64,000 nt of DNA from Bacteriovorax stolpii (GCA_945860415.1 CAMAQA010000004.1:1-64000); one strand, 5' to 3'. Shown: positions 26,595 to 35,652, numbered from the stretch's first letter. Notes: generated by a model from the letters alone, not told the origin. A program made the numbers and translations.

Positions 26595-26819
26595 ATGCTA
26601 GTTTTAACCCGCAAGCTGGGCGAGAGCATTGCCATTGACGATCACATCAAGATTGTCGTGGTGCAGATCAAGGGCAAGCAGGTGCGCCTAGGGATCCAAG
26701 CGCCAAAAGAAACCAAAATCCATCGCGAAGAGGTCTACTCGGCCATTCGTGACCAGAATCAGGAAGCCGTCAAGAGCCCTGCCGCAGTGGCCCAGGTGTC
26801 CAAAGCCCTGAAAGGATAG
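26595..26819 (+). CDS. csrA: carbon storage / translational regulator CsrA
   Basis: A 74-residue RNA-binding dimer: MLVLTRKLGESIAIDDHIKIVVVQIKGKQVRLGIQAPKE with the RNA-contacting VRLGI and IHREEVY strands. It binds GGA-containing hairpins and represses or stabilises target mRNAs, classically flagellin. It is longer than the 61-residue enterobacterial form; the extra C-terminal helix is the part bound by FliW in the Bacillus/Geobacillus system. fliW follows at once, so a FliW-CsrA switch is expected. Confidence 0.97.
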   Translation: MLVLTRKLGESIAIDDHIKIVVVQIKGKQVRLGIQAPKETKIHREEVYSAIRDQNQEAVKSPAAVAQVSKALKG

Positions 26820-26930
26820 TTGGCAGCGGTTCGTTTTTCAGGTTTGATGAAGGCTGGAAATTGTCCCTGGCCGGATGAGGCACAGGGGGCGGTTGAGCCT
26901 ACCGATTGGGATGAGGGGAGAGAACTAGTC

Positions 26931-27482
26931 ATGATCATTGAAACAGGACGTTTTGGTCACCTGACTGTTGGCAATGATGAGACCATCATCATTCCTCAGG
27001 GGATTCTCGGTTTTCCGGAATACACCAAGTTCTGTCTTATTGATCCGGCTGATGACACCTTGATTCTCTGGCTTCAATCGCTGGAAAATCCTCAAGTCGT
27101 TTTTCCGGTGCTCGAGCCCAAGGTCTTCCGCCTCGATTACACCGCGAAGCTCTCCGCGCTGGAGCTGCGCGAGCTGAAGCTCGACAACGTGAATCAATCC
27201 GCGGTTCTGAGTATTCTGACGATTCCCGAGGACATCACCCAGATGACTGCCAACCTGAAGGCACCACTCGTCGTGAACCTGAAGCAACAGGTCGCCAAAC
27301 AGGTGGTGCTTCAGGAAAATGAGTACAGCGTGAAACACCTGATTTTCAAGGAGCTCAAGACCCACCTCTTGACGATTCGGGCCCACGAGCGTGCGAGCCA
27401 AGTCATGGAAGAGACGCTTCCGAGCGTCGTGGCCATTCGAAACATTCCGCCGTCGCTCACTGTAAAGCCGCTGCTCGCTTGA
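26931..27482 (+). CDS. fliW: flagellar assembly factor FliW
   Basis: A 183-residue protein whose first 150 residues match FliW: IPQGILGFPEYTKFCLIDPADDTLILWLQSLENPQVVFPVLEP and SILTIPEDITQMTANLKAPLVVN. FliW binds either flagellin or CsrA; when flagellin is exported, free FliW sequesters CsrA and lifts repression. ATG 26931 (MIIETGRFG) is preferred because family proteins start here and GAGGGGAG precedes it; the frame is open back to the csrA stop without a homologous extension. About 30 extra C-terminal residues. Confidence 0.93.
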   Translation: MIIETGRFGHLTVGNDETIIIPQGILGFPEYTKFCLIDPADDTLILWLQSLENPQVVFPVLEPKVFRLDYTAKLSALELRELKLDNVNQSAVLSILTIPEDITQMTANLKAPLVVNLKQQVAKQVVLQENEYSVKHLIFKELKTHLLTIRAHERASQVMEETLPSVVAIRNIPPSLTVKPLLA

Positions 27483-27496
27483 GTCAGTGGTCCCGC

Positions 27497-28210
27497 TCAG
27501 CTTCGTCGTGGGGCTTCTCGCGACATCTCCAGATACGAGCGGGCTTCTCGATGCACAGGGTCCAGCCGTAGCACGGATTCCCACTCCAGCTCGGCGTCGA
27601 GCTGGTTTCCCTGGCTGTAGTGCAAAAGACCGAGCTGGATTCTTGCCGGAATGTAGGCGGGGTTTTCGTTCCTGAGCTGCTCCAGCTCCTGCATGGCACG
27701 ACTGACGTAACCCTTGCGAGAGTAGGCCTTCGCCCGGCGAATGCGAATCTCGAGGCTGGTCGGATCCAGCGTTGCAGCTTTCGAGTATTCTTCGATTGCC
27801 TCATCGTACCGTCGATATCGGAAATACAGATCCGCCAACTCGAGGTGCTTGACGGCAAATTTCCTGTCGATCGCAATCTCCGAGGCTGACTGGCGGTGGG
27901 CTACCGATTGGTTGGCCTGTTCGAAAATGCTTTTGGCATCATCGTATCGGCCGATGTCATTCAGCAGGACTGATAAGCAGATTGCCGCGTCGGTGTGACG
28001 CGGATCCAGCTCGAGCGCCTTCCGAAGGGATGCAATCGTGGACGGAAGTTTTCCCTGAAAATACTGGCTCACTCCATGGAGGTAGTGGGCGTCTGCGCTC
28101 TCCGGCTCGTTTCGCACCTTCTGGATGCTGGCAACTTCGGCCTCCGCCCAGCGCTTCTGTGAAATGAGTGCCTGAATGTGTTGGTCATGAAGGGCAGGGC
28201 TGGGAATCAT
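27497..28210 (-). CDS. TPR-repeat protein in the bamD operon
   Basis: A 237-residue soluble protein composed of about five to six tetratricopeptide repeats (AHYLHGVSQYFQGKLPSTIASLRKALELDP, AICLSVLLNDIGRYDDAKSIFEQA, LADLYFRYRRYDEAIEEYSKAATLDP, IQLGLLHYSQGNQLDAELEWESVLRLDP). No signal peptide. The start overlaps the bamD stop (ATGA), so it is made with BamD and probably scaffolds an envelope-related complex. Exact role unknown. It converges on fliW with a 14-base gap. Confidence 0.8.
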   Translation of the reverse strand: MIPSPALHDQHIQALISQKRWAEAEVASIQKVRNEPESADAHYLHGVSQYFQGKLPSTIASLRKALELDPRHTDAAICLSVLLNDIGRYDDAKSIFEQANQSVAHRQSASEIAIDRKFAVKHLELADLYFRYRRYDEAIEEYSKAATLDPTSLEIRIRRAKAYSRKGYVSRAMQELEQLRNENPAYIPARIQLGLLHYSQGNQLDAELEWESVLRLDPVHREARSYLEMSREAPRRS

Positions 28211-28863
28211 GGCGTGCTCATTTCATCGAGGGATTTCTTCGCCTCTTGCGCGGTGGGAGTTTGCGGATAAGTGACGAGAAGTCCTTCGATCCGGGCTCGA
28301 GCAGCCTTCAGCTGTCCTTGCCGCTTGTAGAAGTTGGCAATGTAAAATTCCTTGCTGGCCAATCGGTCTTCGGCCGAAAGTAGGTCCTGCTGGGCCTCAT
28401 CACGCAATGGATCTGCCGGATACTTCCTGAGAAAATCTCGGTAGGTCTCCGCCGCGCGGTTTGCAGACCCAAGGTCGCGCGCAATCTGCTCTGGAGTGTC
28501 CTTGAAATAGCTCTTTGCCGCCCGGAAGAGTGCGTAGGAGGTCTTTTCGTGCTTGGGGTAGAGGTCGCGAAAAGTTTCGTATGCCGAAGCCGCCTCGCCG
28601 AACGATTCCTGCAGGAAATAAACGTCAGCCAGTCGAAGCTGGGCCAGTGGCGCGAATTGCGAGTAGGGAAACTTGTTTCGCAGGGACTTCAGATGGTCAG
28701 TGGCGAGAATGAAGTGATCATTCCTGATCTCTTCTTCAGCCTGCTCGAACAGCTTCGCGGGATCGCTCTCCTCCACGGCGACCGAGGCGCATGCCTGCAG
28801 CATGAACAACGACAGGAGGAGCGCAAGACGGGCAAGGCTACGGGTGCGGCGAAGTTCCCTCAT
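28207..28863 (-). CDS. bamD: outer-membrane assembly lipoprotein BamD
   Basis: A 218-residue lipoprotein (signal LALLLSLFMLQAC, Cys about 23) with the five-TPR BamD architecture: PAKLFEQAEEEIRNDHFILATDHLKSLRNKFPYSQFAPLAQLRLADVYF, then FRDLYPKHEKTSYALFRAAKSYF and FLRKYPADPLRDEAQQDL. BamD is an essential partner of BamA in folding outer-membrane beta-barrels. ATG 28863 is chosen because it overlaps the upstream stop and starts the signal peptide; the open frame extends to 29067 without it. Middle gene of a three-gene overlap-coupled operon. Confidence 0.9.
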   Translation of the reverse strand: MRELRRTRSLARLALLLSLFMLQACASVAVEESDPAKLFEQAEEEIRNDHFILATDHLKSLRNKFPYSQFAPLAQLRLADVYFLQESFGEAASAYETFRDLYPKHEKTSYALFRAAKSYFKDTPEQIARDLGSANRAAETYRDFLRKYPADPLRDEAQQDLLSAEDRLASKEFYIANFYKRQGQLKAARARIEGLLVTYPQTPTAQEAKKSLDEMSTP

Positions 28864-29576
28864 GGTTCTCGTGTAGTCGAAGGTGGCTTCAAGAGCAACA
28901 CAGTGGAGGATGGAGTCCAACCACTGGTTTCGGAATTGACGCGCACCCTGAACCACCCTTCCTGTCGATCTAGAATACGAAGCTCCGCTCCGGGGTCGAC
29001 TCGTCCCAGTTCCAGGTAATCGTCGGACGGACCGCTTCGCAGAACAATTCCACTCAGGGCGCGGCACCGCTCGAAACGATCACCCCAGTACTGGATTCCG
29101 CAGCCCACTGCCGCGAGGCTCCAGAGCGCCAGGGCCCACTGGAGGATCGATTTTCGGCCGCCCGGAGAATTCCTTCGCCGGAGGTATTGCAGTCCGGTTG
29201 CTGCCGCACTCACGGCAAGGAGGGCCTCGATCGGCGCGAAGAGCGGATGGTCCACCCAGATCTCCACAGGAGACGACGCTCGCTCGAGCGAGCCTTCACC
29301 CATGGCACCCTCGGCGGCGAGTCGCGCCTTGCCCCACAACTCTTCGATGCTTTTGGAGTGCCCCTCCCGGTGAAGCGCCGCATCAAGGTGGGCAAAAGCC
29401 TCTCCGGGGCGTCCTTGACGAAGCAGCAATGAGCCCACCGTGAAGTGATAATGCGAAGCGCTCGGGTGATTCTGTGGAACCGGGCTGCCCAAGAGAAGTG
29501 AGAGCGCCTCTGAGGTGCGTCCCTCACGGGCCTGAAGCACGGCCTGGCGAATCAGTTCAGCATGGGCATCCGCCAT
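28860..29576 (-). CDS. BatE-like protein: TPR, membrane segments, SH3b domain
   Basis: A 238-residue protein. Residues 1-85 form TPR-like helices (HYHFTVGSLLLRQGRPGEAFAHLDAAL), residues about 115-175 hold two membrane segments (APIEALLAVSAAATGLQYL; ILQWALALWSLAAVGCGIQYW), and residues 180-232 an SH3b domain (GIVLRSGPSDDYLELGRVDPGAELRILDRQEGWFRVRV). This order is that of BatE-type proteins of aerotolerance operons, but no BatA/B/D is near, so I use the name only for architecture. First gene of the operon with bamD and the TPR protein. Confidence 0.7.
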   Translation of the reverse strand: MADAHAELIRQAVLQAREGRTSEALSLLLGSPVPQNHPSASHYHFTVGSLLLRQGRPGEAFAHLDAALHREGHSKSIEELWGKARLAAEGAMGEGSLERASSPVEIWVDHPLFAPIEALLAVSAAATGLQYLRRRNSPGGRKSILQWALALWSLAAVGCGIQYWGDRFERCRALSGIVLRSGPSDDYLELGRVDPGAELRILDRQEGWFRVRVNSETSGWTPSSTVLLLKPPSTTREP

Positions 29577-29673
29577 AGGAGTCAGACGCTAACGAGGGGT
29601 GGGGTGTCCTTGCAACAAAAATAAGCCGGTGATATTTCAATCAAATTCGGATCCAGCCCGTAGGAGCTAAGAA

Positions 29674-31095
29674 ATGTCAGACGTCCAAACCGAATCGTCG
29701 AAGTTGGTCGAGTCAGCGGCATTCCAAACGGCGCGAGATCAGCTTGTGACACTCGTGGCCCAAGCGAGCGCTCGGATCACGGGAGTCCGCGGCGCGTCTT
29801 CTCCCGCACACTCAGATCGACTGAAACGCGACCTCCTCGAGTTTCAAAAGGATCGCGGACGAGACCTCTATTTTCCCTATCTGGCATCCGGCCTGGGGAA
29901 TGGCCCCTTTGTCGAGCTGGAGGATGGAAGCGTCAAATACGATCTCATCACCGGAATCGGGATTCATTTCTTCGGGCACTCGCATCCGGAGCTGATGAAA
30001 GAAGCCCTGACGGCGACCGGAGCGGACATCTATCAGGGAAATTTGCAGCCGGGACACGAAGCGTCCTCGCTGCTTCGCGCGGTACTCTCCCGCGTTGAGG
30101 ATTCTCGTCTCAGTCACGGGTGGATTACCACCTGCGGAACGATGGCCAACGAGATTGCCCTCAAGATCATTCGTCAGAAGAAATTTCCGGCCCACCATGT
30201 GCTGGCGTTCAGTGACTGCTTTGCCGGCCGCTCGACTGCCATGCAGGAGATCACGGACAATCCCAAATATCGCGAGGGACAGCCTGTTCACGGCGAAGTT
30301 CATTACCTTCCGTTTTACCAGCCCAAGCTGGGGTTGCAGGAGAGTATCCGCCTGACCCTGGAGGCGATGTGCGGACATCTCTCTCGCTATCCCGGAAAGA
30401 TCGCCGCAATCATGATGGAGCCGGTCCAGGGAGAGGGGGGCTTCAACTTCGCCCCGCAGGAGTATTATGTCGCCGTTTTCGAGGCCGCCAGGAAGGTGGG
30501 TCTCGCAATCTGGCTGGATGAAATTCAATCTTTTGGACGCACCGGGCAGCTCTTCGCGTTCCAGACCTTCGGCCTTCAGAAGTATGTCGATGTGGTGACC
30601 ACGGCCAAGATGCTCCATGCATCCATGGTGCTCTTTACCGACGAGTACAATCCGAAGCCTGGGCTTGTTGCAGGAACCTTCACTGGAACGTCGGCCAGCC
30701 TTCGCGTGGCCAGGAAGGTCGTCGAGCTTCTGGATGACGGTTACTACGGTGCTGACGGACGTATCGCGCGCTTGTCGGCGCGCTTTGCTGCGAATATCGC
30801 CAGACTGGCCGACGGCCCTTGCCGGGGAATGATCGGAGAGCGTCGCAACATCGGCGGGATGATTGCGTTCGAACCGTTTTTGGGAACGATGGATGACGTC
30901 AAGGCGGTGCTGACGAAGCTGTTTGAGCTGGGCGTGGTGGCGTTCCAATGCGGCCATGGACCGATGCTCGTCCGCCTGCTTCCGCCGTTTGGAGTGATGA
31001 CCGAAGCCCAGGTCGATGAGGCCTGTTTGATCATCGAAAAAGCAGTGCTGTCTGTTGCGAGCGAGCGAACAGCGACCAGAGGTGGTGGAAAATGA
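29674..31095 (+). CDS. class III aminotransferase, probable (succinyl)ornithine transaminase
   Basis: A 473-residue PLP aminotransferase of the AstC/ArgD/GabT class. Visible are CGTMANEIALKIIR (phosphate-binding), IMMEPVQGEGG, WLDEIQSFGRTG (PLP Asp) and VVTTAKMLHAS with the Schiff-base Lys. Its operon contains astA and astD, so the likely substrate is N2-succinylornithine, transaminated to succinylglutamate semialdehyde. Residues differ from enterobacterial AstC (for example EIQSFGRTG, and a 60-residue N-terminal extension), so ornithine or lysine delta/epsilon-transamination is possible. GGAG lies 9 bases before ATG. Overlaps the next gene (ATGA). Confidence 0.8.
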   Translation: MSDVQTESSKLVESAAFQTARDQLVTLVAQASARITGVRGASSPAHSDRLKRDLLEFQKDRGRDLYFPYLASGLGNGPFVELEDGSVKYDLITGIGIHFFGHSHPELMKEALTATGADIYQGNLQPGHEASSLLRAVLSRVEDSRLSHGWITTCGTMANEIALKIIRQKKFPAHHVLAFSDCFAGRSTAMQEITDNPKYREGQPVHGEVHYLPFYQPKLGLQESIRLTLEAMCGHLSRYPGKIAAIMMEPVQGEGGFNFAPQEYYVAVFEAARKVGLAIWLDEIQSFGRTGQLFAFQTFGLQKYVDVVTTAKMLHASMVLFTDEYNPKPGLVAGTFTGTSASLRVARKVVELLDDGYYGADGRIARLSARFAANIARLADGPCRGMIGERRNIGGMIAFEPFLGTMDDVKAVLTKLFELGVVAFQCGHGPMLVRLLPPFGVMTEAQVDEACLIIEKAVLSVASERTATRGGGK

Positions 31096-32585
31096 TGAGA
31101 CAATTCGTCGAAGATGCCAAGAAGATGATCTCGATCCGCTCGGTGACGGCCGACGGCAACGAGGATATTGCGAATTTCGTCGCAGGGCTGATGCGCGCCA
31201 GCGGGATGAAGGTCCAGCTGCAGCAGGTCGCACATTCGCTCGATGGGTTCTCCAAAAGACAGTTCAATGTGATCGGCATCTTTGGAGACACGCTGGTCGA
31301 CCGAAAAACTCGCAAGGGCCTCCTCTTCAATACGCACCTGGACACGGTGGGTCCTGGGCTCGGAGAGAACTGGACGGAGACCGGAGGCAACGCCTTTGCC
31401 GCCACCATCAAGGACGGGAAGATTTTTGGGCTCGGGTCCGCGGACGTGAAGCTCGATTTTCTGTGCAAGCTGCGCGCGATCGAGAGATTTCGCGAACGCA
31501 AGCTCAAGGCTCCTATTTACCTCGTGGGGACGTGTGGAGAGGAAGTAGGAATGTTTGGCGCTCGTTACCTGATTAAATCCGGTGCGCTCAATCCGAAATA
31601 CGTGGTGGTCGGCGAGCCCTCCGAGCTCCGGGTGGTCTATGCCCACAAGTGCTACAACATCTTTCGCGTATCGATCGGTTACAATCGCATGACACGCGAT
31701 GCGAGGGGCTTTAATCGCCAGGTCGTCCTCGAGGCTTTTGGAAAATCCGCCCACGGCTCCTATCCGGACATGGGCGTCAACGGAATCTTGCGCCTAATCG
31801 AACTGATCAAGAGCGCACAGGATGCTGGATTTGACCTGCGGCTGGTCTCGCTCACCGGCGGCGACTCGGTGAACAAGGTGCCGGATCGAGCCCGGGCCCA
31901 GTTCTTTCTCACCTCGCACCAGCTCGAGGACTTCAAGGGATACTTCGCAGAATACCGCGAAAAGCTTGGACTCCAGGATGCATTCAGGGCGGACATGGGC
32001 GGCCTTGGAGAGTCCGGCATCCAGTTCCTTCCGGACGTGCTGTTTCCGGCGCTCTGCGATGTCGTGGCGTTGTTTGGCGGAGTTGCTGAAGATCTCGCGC
32101 AGAAGCGCGACGAGACGTACAACCCGGCGACGTCCACCGTGAATTTTGGCCAGCTGCTCGAGCGTCCCGGAGCGGTTGACCTGCTGTTCGACATCCGCCT
32201 TCTTCCGGAACTGCCGCCTGCGGAAATCGAGCAGCGAATCAAGTCGGCCGTCCAGCAGCTCTCGGTCCATTACCCCGGGCTGAACATCGCCGTGACTCGA
32301 GAGCGCATGAACCCTGGGTTGAACATGACATTGGAGCACGATCTCATGAAAGTCTGCCGGGCCGCCATGGAGGAGTCCGGAATCCATCCCGCGGGGCAGG
32401 GATTCGACAAGAAGGCCACATCTACCGAAGCGGCCCAGTACTTCCAGGCGGGGTATGAGGCGATCGTCTTTGGTCCGGGCAGGTCGCATGGCAACAGCCA
32501 CAGTCCTAACGAATTCAACACCATCGACCAGCTCGAGAAAGCGGTTCTTTTTTACGAAAAAATCATCGAGAAGACCTGCCTATGA
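31092..32585 (+). CDS. M20-family metallopeptidase/deacylase in the ast operon
   Basis: A 497-residue zinc aminoacylase of the M20 (ArgE/DapE) family. Metal and catalytic residues are intact: NTHLDTVGPG (His, Asp), the bridging Asp in GLGSADVKLD, CGEEVG (catalytic Glu pair), VVGEPSE, and the final His in SHGNSHSPNEF. In an ast-type operon the expected missing step is removal of succinate from succinylglutamate (normally AstE), so I infer a non-orthologous AstE, or a deacylase of succinylornithine. The dimerisation domain lies at about 215-370. Start overlaps the aminotransferase stop. Confidence 0.78.
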   Translation: MMRQFVEDAKKMISIRSVTADGNEDIANFVAGLMRASGMKVQLQQVAHSLDGFSKRQFNVIGIFGDTLVDRKTRKGLLFNTHLDTVGPGLGENWTETGGNAFAATIKDGKIFGLGSADVKLDFLCKLRAIERFRERKLKAPIYLVGTCGEEVGMFGARYLIKSGALNPKYVVVGEPSELRVVYAHKCYNIFRVSIGYNRMTRDARGFNRQVVLEAFGKSAHGSYPDMGVNGILRLIELIKSAQDAGFDLRLVSLTGGDSVNKVPDRARAQFFLTSHQLEDFKGYFAEYREKLGLQDAFRADMGGLGESGIQFLPDVLFPALCDVVALFGGVAEDLAQKRDETYNPATSTVNFGQLLERPGAVDLLFDIRLLPELPPAEIEQRIKSAVQQLSVHYPGLNIAVTRERMNPGLNMTLEHDLMKVCRAAMEESGIHPAGQGFDKKATSTEAAQYFQAGYEAIVFGPGRSHGNSHSPNEFNTIDQLEKAVLFYEKIIEKTCL

Positions 32586-33646
32586 TCCTTCTGAGAGAAA
32601 TCCAGGAAAGGGACATCGAGGCTCTCGAGCGGCTGGCCCAGATTCCAGGTTTCATTAATCTTCAGAATGACCGCGACTTCCTGAACGAGAAGATCCAGCG
32701 CTCGCTTGCGTCCTTTGGGACTCCGGCGCGTTCATCGGGTGAGCGGCACGACGCCTCGAAGTACGTTTTCGTGGCGGAGGATCTCCAGTCGGGGATGATT
32801 ATCGGCACATCCATGGTGGCAGCACAGCATGGCACGGAGGATGAGCCGCACTTTTACTTTGAAGTGGGCAGCGAGGAGAAGTTCTCGAAGTCGATCGGCA
32901 CGGGATTCATCCACGGAACCCTCAAGCTTCGTTATGATACCAATGGTCCATCTGAGATCGGCGGCCTCGTCATCGACCCGCAGTTTCGGAACAGCGATGC
33001 CCGCATCGGGCGGCAGATTTCCTTTGTTCGCTTCCTTTATGTCGCAATGAACCGCGAGAGATTCAAAAAGAACATCCTCGCGGAGCTCCTCCCACCGCTC
33101 AACAAAAAGGGCCAGAGCCCGCTTTGGGAGGCCATCGGCCGTCGGTTTACCAATATGGACTACTGGGAGGCCGACAGGCTCTGCCAGCAGGACAAGGAGT
33201 TTATTTTTTCGCTGTTTCCGACCGGAAAGATCTACACCACATTTCTTCCGGCAGAAGCGAAGAATGCCATTGGAAAAGTGGGCAAGGACACCGAGCCGGT
33301 TCTCCACATGCTGAACAAGATCGGCTTCCGATACAGGAGCCAGGTGGACCCGTTCGATGGCGGCCCGCATCTTTGGGCAAAGCGAGACGATCTGGCCCCG
33401 GTTCAGAATTGCCGCCGTGTCAGGATCGAGACCGCAATCGGTGCGGCATCCGCTCCACAGCCTGATGTGGGACTGGTTGCAGCGGCTGTTCAGAACCCCG
33501 GCGTCTTTCGTGCAGTGCATGTTCAGGCCACGACAAGCGGCGGAGCCATCCAGGTTCTGTTTCCGGATCGAGCAGATCTTGAGAGCTTTGAGCGGGCGAC
33601 GGAAATCCGCTCGGGCAGCGAAGTCGTCTTCATGCCGTATTATTGA
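32582..33646 (+). CDS. astA: arginine/ornithine N-succinyltransferase
   Basis: A 354-residue AstA. It transfers succinate from succinyl-CoA to the alpha-amino group of arginine (or ornithine in the AruF/AruG type), the first step of the AST pathway. Diagnostic segments are LREIQERDIEALERLAQ, FYFEVGSEEKFSKSIGTGF, LFDPQFR-like LVIDPQFRNSDARIGRQISFVRFLYVA, and GRRFTNMDYWEADRLC. Start ATGA overlap with the M20 stop. The acyltransferase fold is intact. Whether arginine or ornithine is preferred cannot be read from sequence. Confidence 0.9.
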   Translation: MILLREIQERDIEALERLAQIPGFINLQNDRDFLNEKIQRSLASFGTPARSSGERHDASKYVFVAEDLQSGMIIGTSMVAAQHGTEDEPHFYFEVGSEEKFSKSIGTGFIHGTLKLRYDTNGPSEIGGLVIDPQFRNSDARIGRQISFVRFLYVAMNRERFKKNILAELLPPLNKKGQSPLWEAIGRRFTNMDYWEADRLCQQDKEFIFSLFPTGKIYTTFLPAEAKNAIGKVGKDTEPVLHMLNKIGFRYRSQVDPFDGGPHLWAKRDDLAPVQNCRRVRIETAIGAASAPQPDVGLVAAAVQNPGVFRAVHVQATTSGGAIQVLFPDRADLESFERATEIRSGSEVVFMPYY

Positions 33647-33653
33647 GGTGATC

Positions 33654-35168
33654 ATGTTTCGTGGAAATTACATCCAGGGGCAGTTCGTCCAGGTGAGTGG
33701 ATCCGAGAGCAGTGGCGAGTGGATCACCCGAAGTCCGGCCGATCTCGGAGACTCGCTGGGATCGGTGGCGTACTCCTACGCTGCGGTCGAGGAGGCGGTA
33801 TTTTCCGCACGCAACGCACAGCGGGCATGGAGAAGGACCAGCCTCGAAGATCGCGTCTCTCTCTTGAAGCGATACCAGGAACAGATCCGGATTCGAGAGG
33901 CGGAGTTCAGCAATCTCATCTCACGTGAAATCGGCAAGCCGCTCTGGGAGTCCCGGACGGAAGTTTCAGCCATGGTGAACAAGGTCGACATCACCATCCA
34001 GGACAGCATGAAGCTCGTCCAGCCCTTTCAGATTCCGGCCGTGATGCCGGATACGCTGGGCTCCTGTCAGTATCGACCTCACGGCGTGATGGCAGTGATC
34101 GGGCCATTCAACTTTCCCGGACACCTGCCCAATGGGCACATCGTTCCCGCGCTGCTGACTGGCAATACCGTGGTGTTCAAGCCTTCGGAGAAGGCTCCAG
34201 CAGTTGGTCAGCTGATGGCCGAGTGTTTTCATGCTGCCGGGTTTCCTGCCGGGGTTTTCAATCTCGTCCAGGGAGAGAGGGAAGTCGGTCGAAGATTGTC
34301 GGTGCATCCAGGAGTGGCGGGAGTGCTGTTCACGGGTTCATATGAGGTAGGTACCCGCATCAAGCAGGATACGCTTCAGCAGCATTGGAAGATTCTTGCG
34401 CTCGAAATGGGTGGAAAGAATGCCACACTAGTCTGGGACGACGCGGATCTGGATGTTGCTGTCCACGAGACGCTGGTGTCCGGGTTCCTGACTGCTGGTC
34501 AGCGCTGTTCCGCCACGAGCCGAGTGATTGTCCATCAGTCCTTGCTGGAGCCATTCGTGGAGCGTCTCCACGCCAAGGCCAAGGCGTTCAGGATCGGACA
34601 CTGGTCGGAGGAGCCGTTCATGGGCCCGCTGATCGATTCGTCGGCGGTGGATCGCTACATGAAATTCATCGGGATTGCGGCACGTGAAGGCGCCGAACTG
34701 ATCATGCGGGGCAAGGCGCTCGAGCTGTCCAGGCCGGGATACTATGTGGCTCCGACGATCGCGTGGATCCAGACTCCGAGCCTGGAGCAGACCCGAAGAA
34801 GCGTCTTCCAACAGACGGAGCTCTTTGCTCCGGCGCTGGCAGTTCTCGGAGTGGCAGATCTGGAGGAGGCCATCGCCCAGGCCAATGAGACTCAGTACGG
34901 ACTGGTGGCGAGCGTCTTCTCGAAGTCGCGCGACGTCTTTGAAAAATGCCGCGAGGAGCTCGAGGTGGGTTTGGTGAACTGGAACAAATCGACGGTCGGG
35001 GCGTCATCGAAGCTTCCGTTCGGCGGGTTCAAAAAGAGCGGAAATCACTTTCCTACGGCCCTGACGGCCACGCTGTATTGCGCCGCTCCGGTCAGCTCTC
35101 TTGAAGTTGCGGAGCCCAAGCCCGCTGAAGTACTGGCCAGTGCCATGCCCGGACTGAATTGGTCCTGA
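33654..35168 (+). CDS. astD: succinylglutamate semialdehyde dehydrogenase
   Basis: A 504-residue NAD(P)-dependent aldehyde dehydrogenase with AstD features: GPFNFPGHLPNGHIVPALLTGNTVVFKPSEKAP, the catalytic Glu in LALEMGGKNATLV and the catalytic Cys in FLTAGQRCSATSR. It oxidises succinylglutamate semialdehyde to succinylglutamate. ATG 33654 with GAGGTG 5 bases upstream is chosen; the frame is open upstream to 33357 within astA but without homology. Last gene of the operon, followed by a terminator at 35212-35238. Confidence 0.92.
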   Translation: MFRGNYIQGQFVQVSGSESSGEWITRSPADLGDSLGSVAYSYAAVEEAVFSARNAQRAWRRTSLEDRVSLLKRYQEQIRIREAEFSNLISREIGKPLWESRTEVSAMVNKVDITIQDSMKLVQPFQIPAVMPDTLGSCQYRPHGVMAVIGPFNFPGHLPNGHIVPALLTGNTVVFKPSEKAPAVGQLMAECFHAAGFPAGVFNLVQGEREVGRRLSVHPGVAGVLFTGSYEVGTRIKQDTLQQHWKILALEMGGKNATLVWDDADLDVAVHETLVSGFLTAGQRCSATSRVIVHQSLLEPFVERLHAKAKAFRIGHWSEEPFMGPLIDSSAVDRYMKFIGIAAREGAELIMRGKALELSRPGYYVAPTIAWIQTPSLEQTRRSVFQQTELFAPALAVLGVADLEEAIAQANETQYGLVASVFSKSRDVFEKCREELEVGLVNWNKSTVGASSKLPFGGFKKSGNHFPTALTATLYCAAPVSSLEVAEPKPAEVLASAMPGLNWS

Positions 35169-35211
35169 TCACGATATTTCTCAGCCAGGCTTCGTGGTGC
35201 GCAAAAATAAA

Positions 35212-35238
35212 AAGGGGCGTCCCTCTCGGACGCCCCTT
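35212..35238. terminator. bidirectional terminator between astD and the cold-shock gene
   Basis: An 11-bp perfect stem AAGGGGCGTCC (35212-35222) / GGACGCCCCTT (35228-35238) with a 5-base loop CTCTC, flanked by AAAAATAAA on the left (T-rich tail for the minus strand). Confidence 0.88.
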
Positions 35239-35270
35239 CAAACCTTCTCGGTTTGGGTCATTGACAGCGA

Positions 35271-35480
35271 TCAGTTCGCCTTCATGACGTTCGAAGCCTG
35301 CGGGCCCTTGGGGCCATCGATCAGTTCGAAATTCACGCGCTGACCTTCCGCGAGGGTCTTGAAACCGTCGCCGGTAATCGCGGTGTAGTGAACGAACACG
35401 TCGCGTTCTGCACCACCGTCTGCCTGGATGAATCCGAATCCCTTGCTGTCATTAAACCACTTCACCAAACCTGTTGCCAT
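35271..35480 (-). CDS. cspA: cold-shock domain protein
   Basis: A 69-residue CspA-family OB-fold protein with both RNA-binding motifs: [13 protein letters not shown] (RNP1) and DVFVHYTAI (RNP2). It binds single-stranded RNA/DNA and melts RNA structure. AGGGGG is 8 bases before the ATG. It lies alone between two terminators, so it is a single-gene transcript. Which of several likely paralogues it is cannot be told. Confidence 0.93.
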   Translation of the reverse strand: MATGLVKWFNDSKGFGFIQADGGAERDVFVHYTAITGDGFKTLAEGQRVNFELIDGPKGPQASNVMKAN

Positions 35481-35592
35481 TCAAACACCCCCTATTGAGA
35501 AAAACGGCCGAACCAAAAACGCGTTTTGATTCGACGAAGTAGCAACTGCCCAAGGACTAGCGGCCGACTGTGGGCACGTCAAACAAAAAAAG

Positions 35593-35622
35593 AAACCGGA
35601 ATGGTTTCCCATTCCGGTTTCC
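35593..35622 (-). terminator. rho-independent terminator of the 462-residue exported-protein gene
   Basis: An 11-bp perfect stem GAAACCGGAAT (35593-35603) / ATTCCGGTTTC (35612-35622) with an 8-base loop. On the minus strand it is followed by TTTTTTTGTTTG, a strong T tract. It lies 30 bases past the stop of the gene ending at 35653. Confidence 0.88.
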
Positions 35623-35652
35623 TGGTCTACTTCGATTCTTGAGGGTTCTCGC

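Noticed and set aside
29590-29625. sigma-54-like GGGGTGTCCTTGC before the ast-type operon
   Set aside because: The GG and GC elements are not 10 bases apart (TG falls where GG is needed), and sigma-54 spacing is strict.
29812-31233. Long open frame on the minus strand opposite the class III aminotransferase
   Set aside because: Third-position GC bias makes long antisense frames common here; its product resembles no family and the plus-strand gene is certain. The same applies to the frame opposite pilT (61431-62357).
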